Source: Luteimonas sp. MC1572 (GTDB lineage: Bacteria > Pseudomonadota > Gammaproteobacteria > Xanthomonadales > Xanthomonadaceae). From it: a stretch of DNA of 64,000 nt. The notes beneath the pieces are model-generated. The model did no database searches. It saw nothing but the letters and a program-made list of their open reading frames with translations, and had not been told where the DNA came from. The position numbers and the translations under genes are program-made. Location of the stretch: NCBI RefSeq assembly GCF_016615815.1, contig NZ_CP067112.1:1240001-1304000 (forward strand), read 5' to 3'. Position 1 is the stretch's first letter, and each line of letters starts with the position of its first letter. Shown in pieces: positions 1 through 8,849 of this stretch.

Positions 1-276
1 CTGGCATCGCCGAAGCGGCCGAGATTCTCCTGTTGCTTCACCGAGATGATGGAGCGTTTCGAGGGAGACACTGGCAAGCCCGACCGCTTGGCCATGCGCA
101 ATGCCCTTGAAATCCATCGCGGCGGCATCGGTATGGGTATGCACTACCTGAGGCTTTCCGGCTTTCCCCAGGGGACGTATGCGGTCAAACGCATGCGCGA
201 CAAGGGCGCAGGCGGCGCGGCGCCGGCCACCGCAACTTCGCCGTACACGCACTGGGAACTGAAGGTGCGGGCTTGA
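1..276 (+). CDS. 3' end of an unrecognised gene (partial)
   Basis: An open frame enters from the left edge and ends in TGA at 274-276, giving a tail of about 91 residues. I see no domain I recognise; the tail is basic, with a run reading MGMHYLRLSGF and a low-complexity Gly/Ala patch near its end. The stop overlaps the TTG start of the next gene (TTGA), as expected for translational coupling, so it probably belongs to the same operon as the DUF2779 and PP2C genes. The true start lies outside the window. It may instead be a chance open frame; the overlap is the main argument for it. Confidence 0.45.
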   Translation: MASPKRPRFSCCFTEMMERFEGDTGKPDRLAMRNALEIHRGGIGMGMHYLRLSGFPQGTYAVKRMRDKGAGGAAPATATSPYTHWELKVRA

Positions 277-1796
277 TCGGCCGCCACCTCTCTAAATCGC
301 GCATCCAGTCCGGTCGCCAATGCCACAAGCGGCTGTGGCTCGAGCTGCATGAACCCGAGGCCTCGCAGTGGACGCCAGCGGCACAGGCGCGACTGGACGA
401 GGGCACCCGCTTCGGTGACCTTGCGCGCGACCTGCTTGGCGGCGGGGTGTTGATCGCCGCCGACCATCGGCACGTGAACGAGGCCCTGGCCGAGACGGTC
501 GCGCTGTTGGCGCTGCCACGCGAGCAGGCGCCGATGCTGTTCGAGCCGGCGTTCTCGCACGAGGGCGTGCGCGTCCGCGTCGACGCCTTCCAGCGTCACG
601 ATGACGGCGACACCCTGATCGAGGTCAAGTCCACGACGTCGGTGAAGCCGGAGCACCTGTGGGACTGCGCCATCCAGACCTGGGTCGCCCGAGGCACGGG
701 GCGCAATGTCTCGCGCATTGTTCATGGGCACGTGGACAGGGCGTTCGTGTACGAGACGGAAGGCGACTATCGCGGCCTGCTGAAGCTGGTCGATGTGACC
801 AGCGAGGTCGAGGCCCTGGTGCCGCGGATCCCGGACATCGTTGAAGCGCTCAAGCAAGTTGCGGCCGGCCCGCTGCCGCTGTTGCAGACCGGCGGCCATT
901 GCTCCGAGCCCTACGAATGTCCGTTCCTGGCGCACTGCCGCGCGGCAGAGCCGCCCGGCCCCGCGTTTCCGGTTGACCTGCTCCCTCGCTCGCGCGACCT
1001 GGCAGGCCGGCTGGTCGAGGCGGGTTATGTCGATCTGTGTGACGTCCCGGACGATGCGCTGGGCAACCCGGTGCATCGCCGTGTGGCTGCGGCCACGCGA
1101 AGCGGGGAGGCGTTTGTCTCCGGCGAACTGCAGGGCCTTCTGGCCGATATCGCGTATCCGCGCGCCTATCTGGACTTCGAGACGATCAGCTTCGTGGTGC
1201 CGCGTTGGCTGGGGACACGCCCGTTCCAGCAATTGCCGTTCCAGTTCTCGTGCCACACGGAGTCATCCGACGGCAGCTTCCGGCACGATGCCTTCCTCGA
1301 CGTGTCCGGGCGATCACCCCTGCGCGATCTCGTCGACGCGATCGTGAAAGTCACCGCAGGTGCGCAGGCGGTGCTCGTCTGGAACAAGGGCTTCGAGGGC
1401 GCCCGCCTGCGTGAACTGGCTGGCATGTTCCCCGCGCACGCGGCGGACCTGCGGGGCATCGTGGACCGGATGGTCGATCTCTTGCCGATCTATCGCCGGC
1501 ACTACTATCACCGCGACATGCGCGGATCCTGGTCGATCAAGGCGGTGCTGCCGACGATCGCCCCGGACCTCGACTACGCGGACCTGGGCGTTGCAGATGG
1601 CGGCGCCGCACAGAGCGCCTACCTGGAGGCCTGCGCCCCGGGCACACACGAGGACGATCGCGAGCGGCTGCGTACGCAGTTGCTGGCCTACTGCGCGCGC
1701 GACACCTGGGCCATGGTGCGACTGGAGCACGCGTTCGACATGGTCAGCGCGGCTCCGGACTTTCCCCGCGAGCACCAGCCCGTGCCGACTCCGTAA
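273..1796 (+). CDS. DUF2779 protein: Cas4-like nuclease joined to a DnaQ-like exonuclease
   Basis: 507 residues from a TTG start that overlaps the preceding stop. The N-terminal half looks like a PD-(D/E)XK nuclease of the RecB/Cas4 kind: an acidic residue near 103 and the IEVKS motif (E117, K119). One Cys lies near the N-terminus (C17) and three more at about 210, 216 and 222; this one-plus-three pattern is that of the Fe-S cluster in Cas4/AddB-type nucleases. The C-terminal half starts with LDFETI near residue 300 and ends with YCARDTWAM near 477, the first and last acidic motifs of a DEDD 3'-5' exonuclease. This layout matches DUF2779 proteins. Substrate and partners are unknown; nucleic-acid processing is inferred. 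PP2C follows after 6 bases, so they are probably co-transcribed. Confidence 0.82.
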   Translation: MIGRHLSKSRIQSGRQCHKRLWLELHEPEASQWTPAAQARLDEGTRFGDLARDLLGGGVLIAADHRHVNEALAETVALLALPREQAPMLFEPAFSHEGVRVRVDAFQRHDDGDTLIEVKSTTSVKPEHLWDCAIQTWVARGTGRNVSRIVHGHVDRAFVYETEGDYRGLLKLVDVTSEVEALVPRIPDIVEALKQVAAGPLPLLQTGGHCSEPYECPFLAHCRAAEPPGPAFPVDLLPRSRDLAGRLVEAGYVDLCDVPDDALGNPVHRRVAAATRSGEAFVSGELQGLLADIAYPRAYLDFETISFVVPRWLGTRPFQQLPFQFSCHTESSDGSFRHDAFLDVSGRSPLRDLVDAIVKVTAGAQAVLVWNKGFEGARLRELAGMFPAHAADLRGIVDRMVDLLPIYRRHYYHRDMRGSWSIKAVLPTIAPDLDYADLGVADGGAAQSAYLEACAPGTHEDDRERLRTQLLAYCARDTWAMVRLEHAFDMVSAAPDFPREHQPVPTP

Positions 1797-1802
1797 GGCG
1801 CC

Positions 1803-2591
1803 ATGCAGCCCGTTCTCTACTTTGAAGCGGCGGCCGCGACCGATCCCGGCTGGCGGTTCAATGAAAACCAGGATGCCGTGCTGCTGGGCGCGCAGCTGCT
1901 GTTGGGGGCCACGACCCGGTCGCTGCCCGCATGCGAAGCACTGCTGGTGGCCGTGGCCGACGGTCTGGCGCACGCACCGTGTGCGTCACGTGCGAGCTGC
2001 ATGGTGCTCGAGGAGCTCGTCAAAGTCGCGGGCGACCGCATCACCGGCAACGCGGCGCGCGTCATCCAGCGTCGCATGACCTCCGCGGTTGCGGGCACCC
2101 GTTGCGAAGGGATGGCGTCGACTTTGGCGGCTGTGCAGTTCACCCAGGACGAGGTGCGCGTGCTGTCCGTGGGCGACACGCGTGTCTACCTGTGGCGGGA
2201 CCAGAACCTGCGCCAGCTCACGGTTGACCACACGATTGCCAACCGCATGGTGCGCGAGGGGGATCTCACGGCGGAGCAGGCTGCCGTGGCTGGCAGCCTG
2301 TACGAAGATCTGGATAGCGCGCTGGTCGCATCCGGGATTGAGGATGTGTTTGACGTTTTCTTTACCGCGCTTGCGCCTCGGGCCGGGGACTTGTGGCTGT
2401 GTGTCAGCGACGGTGTTCATGGTGCATTGACGGATAGCGGGATTGCGGAGATGTTGGCAACGAAAGATGCTGCACCTGAAAACATCGTGGCGTTGCTTGT
2501 AGAAATCGCGAAGGCCAACACACGGTTGGACGACAACTTAAGCGCTGTTGCAGTACGCGTGATGCCTTCAGCCAATGCCACATTCCGCTGA
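1803..2591 (+). CDS. PP2C-family serine/threonine protein phosphatase
   Basis: 262 residues with the order of metal-binding motifs of PP2C/PPM phosphatases: NENQD near 20-24, VADG near 52-55, SVGDTRVYL in the middle, VSDGV near 200 and DDNLSAV near 243. The family removes phosphate from Ser/Thr in the cytoplasm using two Mn/Mg ions, and the acidic ligands look intact, so activity is likely. No transmembrane or regulatory domain is attached. No cognate kinase is seen in the window; one may lie upstream of the edge. It follows the DUF2779 gene by 6 bases and converges on the dynamin operon, so its target could be in either locus, but that is inference. Confidence 0.9.
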   Translation: MQPVLYFEAAAATDPGWRFNENQDAVLLGAQLLLGATTRSLPACEALLVAVADGLAHAPCASRASCMVLEELVKVAGDRITGNAARVIQRRMTSAVAGTRCEGMASTLAAVQFTQDEVRVLSVGDTRVYLWRDQNLRQLTVDHTIANRMVREGDLTAEQAAVAGSLYEDLDSALVASGIEDVFDVFFTALAPRAGDLWLCVSDGVHGALTDSGIAEMLATKDAAPENIVALLVEIAKANTRLDDNLSAVAVRVMPSANATFR

Positions 2592-2641
2592 ATGACATCG
2601 AAGGGATTCACGACCTTGGTTGGTTCTACGAAGGAGTTCGA

Positions 2642-2863
2642 ATGGCGTTTCCAATACCTCCCCAGACCTTCCTGTGCGCTTCCGCGTGCGGTTGGAGGTT
2701 GACGACACCCGACCAGGTCGGCGATTGCCGGGCAGAGGGCATCGACTCCTTTCTGCGTTGCCCGAAATGCGGCAGTCAGGTCCGGTCGAGAAACGCCACT
2801 CCGCTGGAGGTCATCGGTGCCCGGATGAAGCGGACATGGCGTCGGCGGGGATCGCTTCGCTGA
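2642..2863 (+). CDS. small zinc-ribbon protein
   Basis: 73 residues. The ATG is preceded by AAGGAG (2630-2635) at good spacing, which decides the start. The protein has two cysteine pairs, CASAC near residue 12 and CPKC near the middle, separated by about 27 residues, the pattern of a zinc ribbon; its start (MAFPIPPQTF) also resembles small proteins seen in other proteobacteria. The end is basic, which would suit nucleic-acid binding, but no function can be assigned. It lies 50 bases after the PP2C gene in the same direction and may belong to that operon. It converges with the last dynamin gene. Confidence 0.6.
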   Translation: MAFPIPPQTFLCASACGWRLTTPDQVGDCRAEGIDSFLRCPKCGSQVRSRNATPLEVIGARMKRTWRRRGSLR

Positions 2864-2938
2864 CCGCAGAGCTACTTTGAGGGAGTGGTCATCAGGCCCG
2901 CCGGTACGTCCACGGCGCCACTTCACGCTTTTTGGCGG

Positions 2939-4474
2939 CTAATTGAGTGCGTCAGTTTCGCCGTCGACCAGGGCCATGTCCACTGCGTCGAAGAATGCGG
3001 CCCGAAGTCTGGACGATTCATCCAGGCAGGCCTTCAGTTCATCGGTCTGCAGATCCTTCCTGAGCGTGCGAAGGCCCTTGCTGATCTCCTTGGCAACGTC
3101 TTCTCCACCGATCGCAAGCGATCTCAGTTCGAGCCGGTTCGCGGCCTTGCTTTTCGCTACTCGTGAAGCGATGTCTGCGCGGATCGCCGTGTCGTACATG
3201 TCAAACACCTGTGCAACATGCCCCCGAAGGTGCTCAACCGCGTCGCGACGCATGTTCTGGCTTGCGAGGAATGCCGTCAGGCTCGCACCGCGGAATGCGC
3301 GCTCCTCTTTTCGGATCGAGCTGTAGGCAGATACGCCCGAATAAGAGATGGAGTTGTCCTGAAGCACGCCTTCCACCTCGTCCAGAATAGACTCGATGTC
3401 ATCATCCGACCTGAGCTCGGCCTTGCTCAGCACTATCTGAATCGGGACTTGTTCGACTCCCAGGGAATGCAGGAAGTCCAAGTCCGAGTCGGGCATGGTC
3501 CCATTGGCGTCGAGGCCGACGACCCAGATGAGGGCGTCGGCCTGCCGCGAGTAATCGAGCGCCGTCTGCTTATCGCTCCTCGTGTACTCGCCTGCAGTCG
3601 TCGGAGGGTTATATCCCGGGGTGTCGACAAAGCAGATGTGTTCGACGTGCTTATGGTCCATCGGTACGCCTACGCTCATGAACGGCAGGATCGCCTTGAG
3701 GTCGAATCCGAACGAGTTGATGAACGCGTGGGAGAATCCGCGATAGGTGGCTTGATCGAGCGTGATGAAACCGCCGTTGGCTGGATAGCCCCGGATGGCC
3801 GGCTTGGGTATCGATAGTACGTAGCTGGGTATAGCAGTTACAGGCTGGATGCCCACCGGGAGGCGGATGGCGTCGTCGCGAATGAAGCTGTTGATGAAAG
3901 CCGATTTCCCGCTACTGAAACCGCCTGCCACGCCGATGATGGTTCTCTGGAAGACATCGGGGTAGTTGGTACGGAATGCCAGCTCACGCTCTATCGAATG
4001 CAGCATCGCTTGTGCCTTCGCTTCAGCTCCCAGCGACGACTCGCTTTCGGCGAACTGCATGTAGTCGTTGGTCAGGAGTTCGTGAAATCGCGCCAGCCCG
4101 CGGTTTGATCGGGGTCTGACCGCCAGGATGTCAGTGACCAGCCGGAAGCGGGACCAGGTTTCCCCATGCGTACGAACGAGCTCCTCATGTTGGCTTGAGA
4201 GGCTTTCAAGCGCCTGCTTCTTGGAGGTGAGCTTTGGCCGAAGACGGGCAAGCTCTCCACTGCTCTGTTGAAACTCCTCGGCCATCGCATCGGCTCGCGT
4301 TGTGGCATCAACTGCCAGGCGGCGAAGCGCTTCAGCCTCCTGCCAGAACTGCGCCTGGCGTGCATCCAGCTCTTCGATAACCTCGCCGCTCAGACGGCGT
4401 CTGTTCCATACGAACATCCGGCCCAGCCTGGTGATGGCGTCCCGGAGGGACGGCGTGAGCAGCGCGTCCGTCAT
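2939..4474 (-). CDS. dynamin-like GTPase (third gene of the trio)
   Basis: 511 residues. A long helical, coiled-coil-prone segment (about 35-105) precedes the GTPase domain, which has P-loop GGFSSGKS (184-191), G3 DTPG (284-287) and a G4-like LSKAE near 350. The C-terminal part is helical. The GTPase is unusually far from the N-terminus for a dynamin. Bacterial dynamin-like proteins bind and remodel membranes and often work as pairs or heteromers. Its ATG overlaps the TGA of the preceding gene by four bases, so the two are translationally coupled. No obvious membrane-spanning segment; any membrane association would be through partners. Role unknown: envelope repair or phage resistance are possible. 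Confidence 0.85.
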   Translation of the reverse strand: MTDALLTPSLRDAITRLGRMFVWNRRRLSGEVIEELDARQAQFWQEAEALRRLAVDATTRADAMAEEFQQSSGELARLRPKLTSKKQALESLSSQHEELVRTHGETWSRFRLVTDILAVRPRSNRGLARFHELLTNDYMQFAESESSLGAEAKAQAMLHSIERELAFRTNYPDVFQRTIIGVAGGFSSGKSAFINSFIRDDAIRLPVGIQPVTAIPSYVLSIPKPAIRGYPANGGFITLDQATYRGFSHAFINSFGFDLKAILPFMSVGVPMDHKHVEHICFVDTPGYNPPTTAGEYTRSDKQTALDYSRQADALIWVVGLDANGTMPDSDLDFLHSLGVEQVPIQIVLSKAELRSDDDIESILDEVEGVLQDNSISYSGVSAYSSIRKEERAFRGASLTAFLASQNMRRDAVEHLRGHVAQVFDMYDTAIRADIASRVAKSKAANRLELRSLAIGGEDVAKEISKGLRTLRKDLQTDELKACLDESSRLRAAFFDAVDMALVDGETDALN

Positions 4475-6705
4475 AGCGCTTCCAGTTCTTGGACCATACG
4501 ATCCAGGCGTTGCTTGGTCAGCTCCCGGTGTTCGATCTGCTGTTCCAGGTCCTCGATGCGGGCAAGCACGTCAGTCACAAACTGATCGGAAATCGAGTCG
4601 GGAATTGCATCACGCAGTTCGTCCGTGAATGTGCTGATCTGACGTGACGCATCTGACTTGAGTTCTGCAAGGCAGTTCGTGGCGCTTTCGATGAATCTCT
4701 CCGCCTCGGTACCCTGCAACGTAGTGTCGTTCCGCAGGCTTTTCACCGATGTTGCGTCCAGCGAAAAGGTGTGGGACGGGAGCCTGGCGACAATGCTTCG
4801 CAGCGAGCGGATAACGATCGCCAGCTCGATCTCATCCCCAAGGGTGCGGCTCACCGCGTCTGCCAGTGCGCGTGTCAACTTCTTCTTGTGTTCTACGGTG
4901 ACTTCGCTGGACTCCGCCTGCAACGCCTCCTTCGTAGTCCGTGCGAAGTTGATGATATCGCCCTTGATCTGGTTCGGATAAAGCCATTTGATACTCTTGC
5001 GTGTCGTTTGACGGCCGCCGTTCCAGAGGTTGCGCGCCACCCAGTTGAACGCACCGGGCGTTTCGGTGGTGATCTCTTGAGTCTTGTCTTCTGGATTGTA
5101 CGCGACCGCCCCGTATGCAACTTTCAAGGCATTGCTCAGTGCCTTCTTGAGTGCCGAGCTCTGTGCCTTCCGGTACTCCAACTTCCATTCTTCCAGGCAC
5201 GAGTCCAGGTCGTACTCAAACGTAGTCGCCTTGTCGGACAAGCTCCGCTTTTGTTTCCTGAGGGATGCCAGGTCTGTCGCCGTGATCTGCTCCCGTTTCT
5301 GCCTGGCGAGTTGAATCAGGGCGACACCCAGCTCATCAAGGGCTTGCCTCTTGGCTGCTGTCAGTTGTTCGATCCGACTCTCGACGATGGACTGCTTGCG
5401 GTAGCGGACTTCTTCGATCAGTGCCCTAACTTCAGCGGTATTGGCCAACAACTCGAGTTGCGCACGAGAGCGGTCGGGATCTTCCAGGTCGAAGAACTCG
5501 CGGTAAGTGCCGTGAAGGTTGTTCCAGGCGGCCTGCTCGGACCCGTCCCAGCGTTCGGGGCCGGCAAGTTTTGCAGCCAGGCTGTGGCAGATGCCCGACG
5601 TGTGAAGGACGCGCTTGCCCCCTTGCTCGATGAGCTTGTCGAAGGTGCTGCCCACTTCCGGATTGGTGGTCTTCAGCCTGCGGAGCGTTGACACCATATG
5701 CTCGGCCAAGTGTGCATTGATGGACTCGAGCGACTGCCTGGGCGTGTCCCGGCGGGTGTCTTCACCGTGCATCTGGCTGTCGATCTGGCTGGCAATGACT
5801 GCAATTTCCTGGATGCCTTCACTGCGCGTGATGCGCCCCATCATTTGCAGATCCTGCTCGCTGAGGAACTGGCCGGCAGGGCTCACGATGAAGACCACAT
5901 CACACTCGGAAAGAAGCGCGGTGGTGCGCTCTTCGCGCGATTGGACCGGGTCGTTAAGTCCCGGGGTGTCCGTGATGCGAATGTCACGGAGGGAATCCAG
6001 GGGCAGAAAGATGTCGACGCTCTTGGTCAGTGCCGTGTAACGGCCGTCGGCGCCGACGAAGTCCTTGAGCTGCTCCGACAGATCCTCGAGATTCGCCGCG
6101 TGGATGGTTGCCAATTCGGCCAGCGCTTTTTCGCTGACGCGCGTCTTGCGCATTCGCTCGTGTTGATCATGGGCTGCCATAAGCGCGGCATCCGCCCGCA
6201 TGGCGCGCAAGGCCTCCCGCTCGACCTGTTCTGAGAAGCGTTGTTCGTCGACCACCTGTCCTGTTCGCTGTTGGCGGTCCCGTAGCGTTTTCGCTGTGCG
6301 CTCACACGTGTCTTTCAACAAGGCATCGAATTGCGCTGCCTTCTCGCTGATGTCCTTGCGATCTGCGGGGGTATAGAACTGGACCTGGGCGCTGAACGTA
6401 TCGCCATGCGTGAGCGTGGTCAGGGCTGCAGTCATCGGGGTGGCGGCCTTGGGAAGGATGCTCTGCCCGTTGAAGATCAATGCGTTCAACAGTGACGATT
6501 TGCCAGCCTTGACCCGTCCGACGATCCCGATCTGTAGCAGTCTGTTCTCATCCACAAGCTGGGCGAAAGCATGGGAGAGTTCGGTGCTGCGGCTCACCCC
6601 GAGCCTGGAAAGCAGCAGGTTCGCATCCCGACCGACCAGGTCCGAGTTTCTATCGACGCACTGTTCGATGGCGCGATTGATCGCAACAAGATCTTCGAGA
6701 TTCAT
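4471..6705 (-). CDS. dynamin-like GTPase (second gene of the trio)
   Basis: 744 residues, the largest of the three. P-loop GRVKAGKS at 63-70, a switch Thr in a PMTAALTTL stretch near 92, and DTPGLNDPVQSREERT near 247 define a dynamin-type GTPase. Long charged helices follow, typical of the stalk, including a segment rich in Lys/Arg/Gln near 440-490. No clear transmembrane hairpin. It starts 2 bases after the first dynamin gene ends and overlaps the third by ATGA, so all three are made from one transcript. The sequences share motifs but not length or domain order, so this is not a recent triplication; they probably form a hetero-oligomer (inference). Confidence 0.87.
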   Translation of the reverse strand: MNLEDLVAINRAIEQCVDRNSDLVGRDANLLLSRLGVSRSTELSHAFAQLVDENRLLQIGIVGRVKAGKSSLLNALIFNGQSILPKAATPMTAALTTLTHGDTFSAQVQFYTPADRKDISEKAAQFDALLKDTCERTAKTLRDRQQRTGQVVDEQRFSEQVEREALRAMRADAALMAAHDQHERMRKTRVSEKALAELATIHAANLEDLSEQLKDFVGADGRYTALTKSVDIFLPLDSLRDIRITDTPGLNDPVQSREERTTALLSECDVVFIVSPAGQFLSEQDLQMMGRITRSEGIQEIAVIASQIDSQMHGEDTRRDTPRQSLESINAHLAEHMVSTLRRLKTTNPEVGSTFDKLIEQGGKRVLHTSGICHSLAAKLAGPERWDGSEQAAWNNLHGTYREFFDLEDPDRSRAQLELLANTAEVRALIEEVRYRKQSIVESRIEQLTAAKRQALDELGVALIQLARQKREQITATDLASLRKQKRSLSDKATTFEYDLDSCLEEWKLEYRKAQSSALKKALSNALKVAYGAVAYNPEDKTQEITTETPGAFNWVARNLWNGGRQTTRKSIKWLYPNQIKGDIINFARTTKEALQAESSEVTVEHKKKLTRALADAVSRTLGDEIELAIVIRSLRSIVARLPSHTFSLDATSVKSLRNDTTLQGTEAERFIESATNCLAELKSDASRQISTFTDELRDAIPDSISDQFVTDVLARIEDLEQQIEHRELTKQRLDRMVQELEAL

Positions 6706-6707
6706 GG

Positions 6708-8456
6708 TCAGGTCGCCCGAAACAGTGCGCCGCTGCTGAGCCGCCCCAGCTCACGCCTGATCTCTTCCAGCGACTGCAGCCGGAGCCCAACTCGCTCGCT
6801 GTCGGACTGGTGTCTGCACGTGTGCGCATCAATCACCTCCTTCTGCCGGGCGATGTTCCCTTCAAACGTCTCGCATACCTGGCTGACCAGGCTGTCGAGC
6901 TGTTGCTTCAGCAGGTCGCCCAGCTGCATCCGAAGCTGCCTCTGGACCGACGGAATGACCTCATGAATCACCATGTCCCGAATGCGAGTCTTCTGTTGGT
7001 GGGAACGAATGAACGAGAGCACCTCAGGCAGGAAGATGATCGCAAGTTCCACCAAGGGGGCAACAACGTTTGTCGTGACGGCAAGCACGGTGGCGAGGCC
7101 GCGATAGGCGTTGATCTTGGTCGTACTTGGAGCCTTCTCGCGATCTGTCCTGTCTTCGAGTTGTCGGGCATTGTGCTCAGCCAGCGACTCACTCCAGCGG
7201 TTCAGAGTCGAAGTGGCGCTCTGCATCGAATCGGTGACACGGGTGGATATCGACTGCACCCAGTCGCCGTCCGCGCCGTCGCCTACGGACGGAATATCCA
7301 GCTTCTCCAGGCTCCTCGCGAACTCGTCGACGATGTCGCGGCTGAAGTCATTGACCTCGCGTTTGACAACCCTGCTGGCGGCGCTGCGGATGATCTCGCT
7401 GACGCACTTGGAGAATGGCTCTTCGCCATTCTGGGCTGCATGGATCAGCTCGTCCTGTGCATTCCTGAGGTCGCCCGCCACCTCGGAGAGGCACCGGTCG
7501 ACGATCGGATCAAGTCGTCGCTCCCTTAGGTCTTCGACCATTTCGTTGCGCCGGGCTTCGAGCTTTCTCAGACCGGCCTCGAGTTCCCTGACCACGCGGC
7601 GATTCTCTGCCTCATCCCGCTGCAGCGAGGCTTCGGCCACATTGATCTGCTCCAGTGCGTCGTAAACGATGCCTTTGAGACGGCTTTCGTAGAGATTGGT
7701 GATGATGAGGTCCGGATCCAGGCGTTCCAGCACGGGGGCGAGCGCTTCGTAACCATCGATGCCGGCCTGGACGAGTCGATGGCGATCGCCGAAGCTGGCG
7801 TTGATCTGTTCTTGGACAAGCGCCGCTACCGAGTTAACCTCTTCGATTGAACGCAGATTGGTCTTGCTCAGGACGAAGGTTAAGCCCCGGTCGTAGGTAT
7901 GCAGGTCGTCGAGGTGACGCATCACCGATTGCGTGATGGTTCCGCTTTCGCTGTTGGTAAGGACAACGAAGTGGGCTCCTCGGGGCAGGTAGTAGGAGAT
8001 CGCCTGGTTGTGTCGCGCCAGGGTCGAGTCGAAACCCGGCATGTCGACCAGCGTGAGCGGTGCGATGGACTTCAGCCTGGGGTTGTCCAGGTAGAGCTGC
8101 AGGTGGGTGAACTCCCCGGCCCGCGACTTGATGCTCTTCAGGTCCCCGATTTCCAGTTGCTCGCTGCGGCCGTCAGGCCGGAAAGCGAGCAGGACATTCT
8201 CCTCGCCATAGCGAATCTCTGTCGCCAGTTCGGTCTCAGGAGTGATTCCGACGCCCAGTACTGACTCCCCCATGAAGGAATTGAGGAGATTGCTCTTGCC
8301 GGCGCTGAAAGGACCGATAACCGGGACCAGCAGTTGCGCCCCTTGGATTTCGTCCCCGAGGGTGTCTAGACCCTCCACTTGGACAGGTGATTCGGCCAGC
8401 AGCGTCTGTAGTGCTGTAACGAATCGTGTGTAAGTGCCGCGAACATCCTGTGTCAT
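6708..8456 (-). CDS. dynamin-like GTPase with hydrophobic paddle (first gene of the trio)
   Basis: 582 residues. P-loop GPFSAGKS at 48-55 and a G3 motif DMPGFDSTLARHNQ, followed by a G4-like LSKTN. Near 460-490 there is a strongly hydrophobic stretch (LATVLAVTTNVVAPLVELAII and onward) that would insert in or span a membrane, as the paddle does in other bacterial dynamins. Of the three proteins this is the one most likely to anchor the complex. The start is supported by a G-rich AGGGGGAT just upstream. It is the promoter-proximal gene of the operon; the non-coding stretch 8457-8849 must carry its promoter. Confidence 0.87.
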   Translation of the reverse strand: MTQDVRGTYTRFVTALQTLLAESPVQVEGLDTLGDEIQGAQLLVPVIGPFSAGKSNLLNSFMGESVLGVGITPETELATEIRYGEENVLLAFRPDGRSEQLEIGDLKSIKSRAGEFTHLQLYLDNPRLKSIAPLTLVDMPGFDSTLARHNQAISYYLPRGAHFVVLTNSESGTITQSVMRHLDDLHTYDRGLTFVLSKTNLRSIEEVNSVAALVQEQINASFGDRHRLVQAGIDGYEALAPVLERLDPDLIITNLYESRLKGIVYDALEQINVAEASLQRDEAENRRVVRELEAGLRKLEARRNEMVEDLRERRLDPIVDRCLSEVAGDLRNAQDELIHAAQNGEEPFSKCVSEIIRSAASRVVKREVNDFSRDIVDEFARSLEKLDIPSVGDGADGDWVQSISTRVTDSMQSATSTLNRWSESLAEHNARQLEDRTDREKAPSTTKINAYRGLATVLAVTTNVVAPLVELAIIFLPEVLSFIRSHQQKTRIRDMVIHEVIPSVQRQLRMQLGDLLKQQLDSLVSQVCETFEGNIARQKEVIDAHTCRHQSDSERVGLRLQSLEEIRRELGRLSSGALFRAT

Positions 8457-8849
8457 GTATCCCCCTGTTTGATTGCAATGCCTGTCGCCGGAACTTGTCG
8501 CCCGGGCGAGTCAACGCGGTTGGTGGTTTGTGGCCGCACGCAGCCCGGATGCAACCTCGAGCGCCGCAAGCCGCGACATGCACGAGCACGCGCGTGCGCG
8601 TGCGCGGGCTCGGCTGCTTGTGCCGCGCCACGTCCAATAGCGTCAATTCTTTTCCCCGCACTGGGGCCAATGAAGACCGCGCAATGATTTTCCCTGGAGT
8701 TTCGTCTGGCTTCCCTGAGGACTCCCCGTTCCCAGAGTCCTTGCTTCCTTCTGCAGGGAAGCAGAACTTGTGCCAGTCCAGCGGGGGCTTTGGTCCGCGA
8801 ACGGAACGCGCGTTCGTGCGTGGCGGCGATATGGCGCGCCCCGTCCCCC
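8457..8849. other. non-coding region between hydrolase and dynamin operons
   Basis: 393 bases without a convincing gene. Upstream of the dynamin operon it must contain that operon's promoter, but I see no strong sigma-70 boxes. A run of alternating purine-pyrimidine bases lies at about 8586-8606 (GCACGCGCGTGCG and onward). The part near 8700-8770 contains repeated TTCCCTG/CAGGGAA words that could form a stem. Confidence 0.5.
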
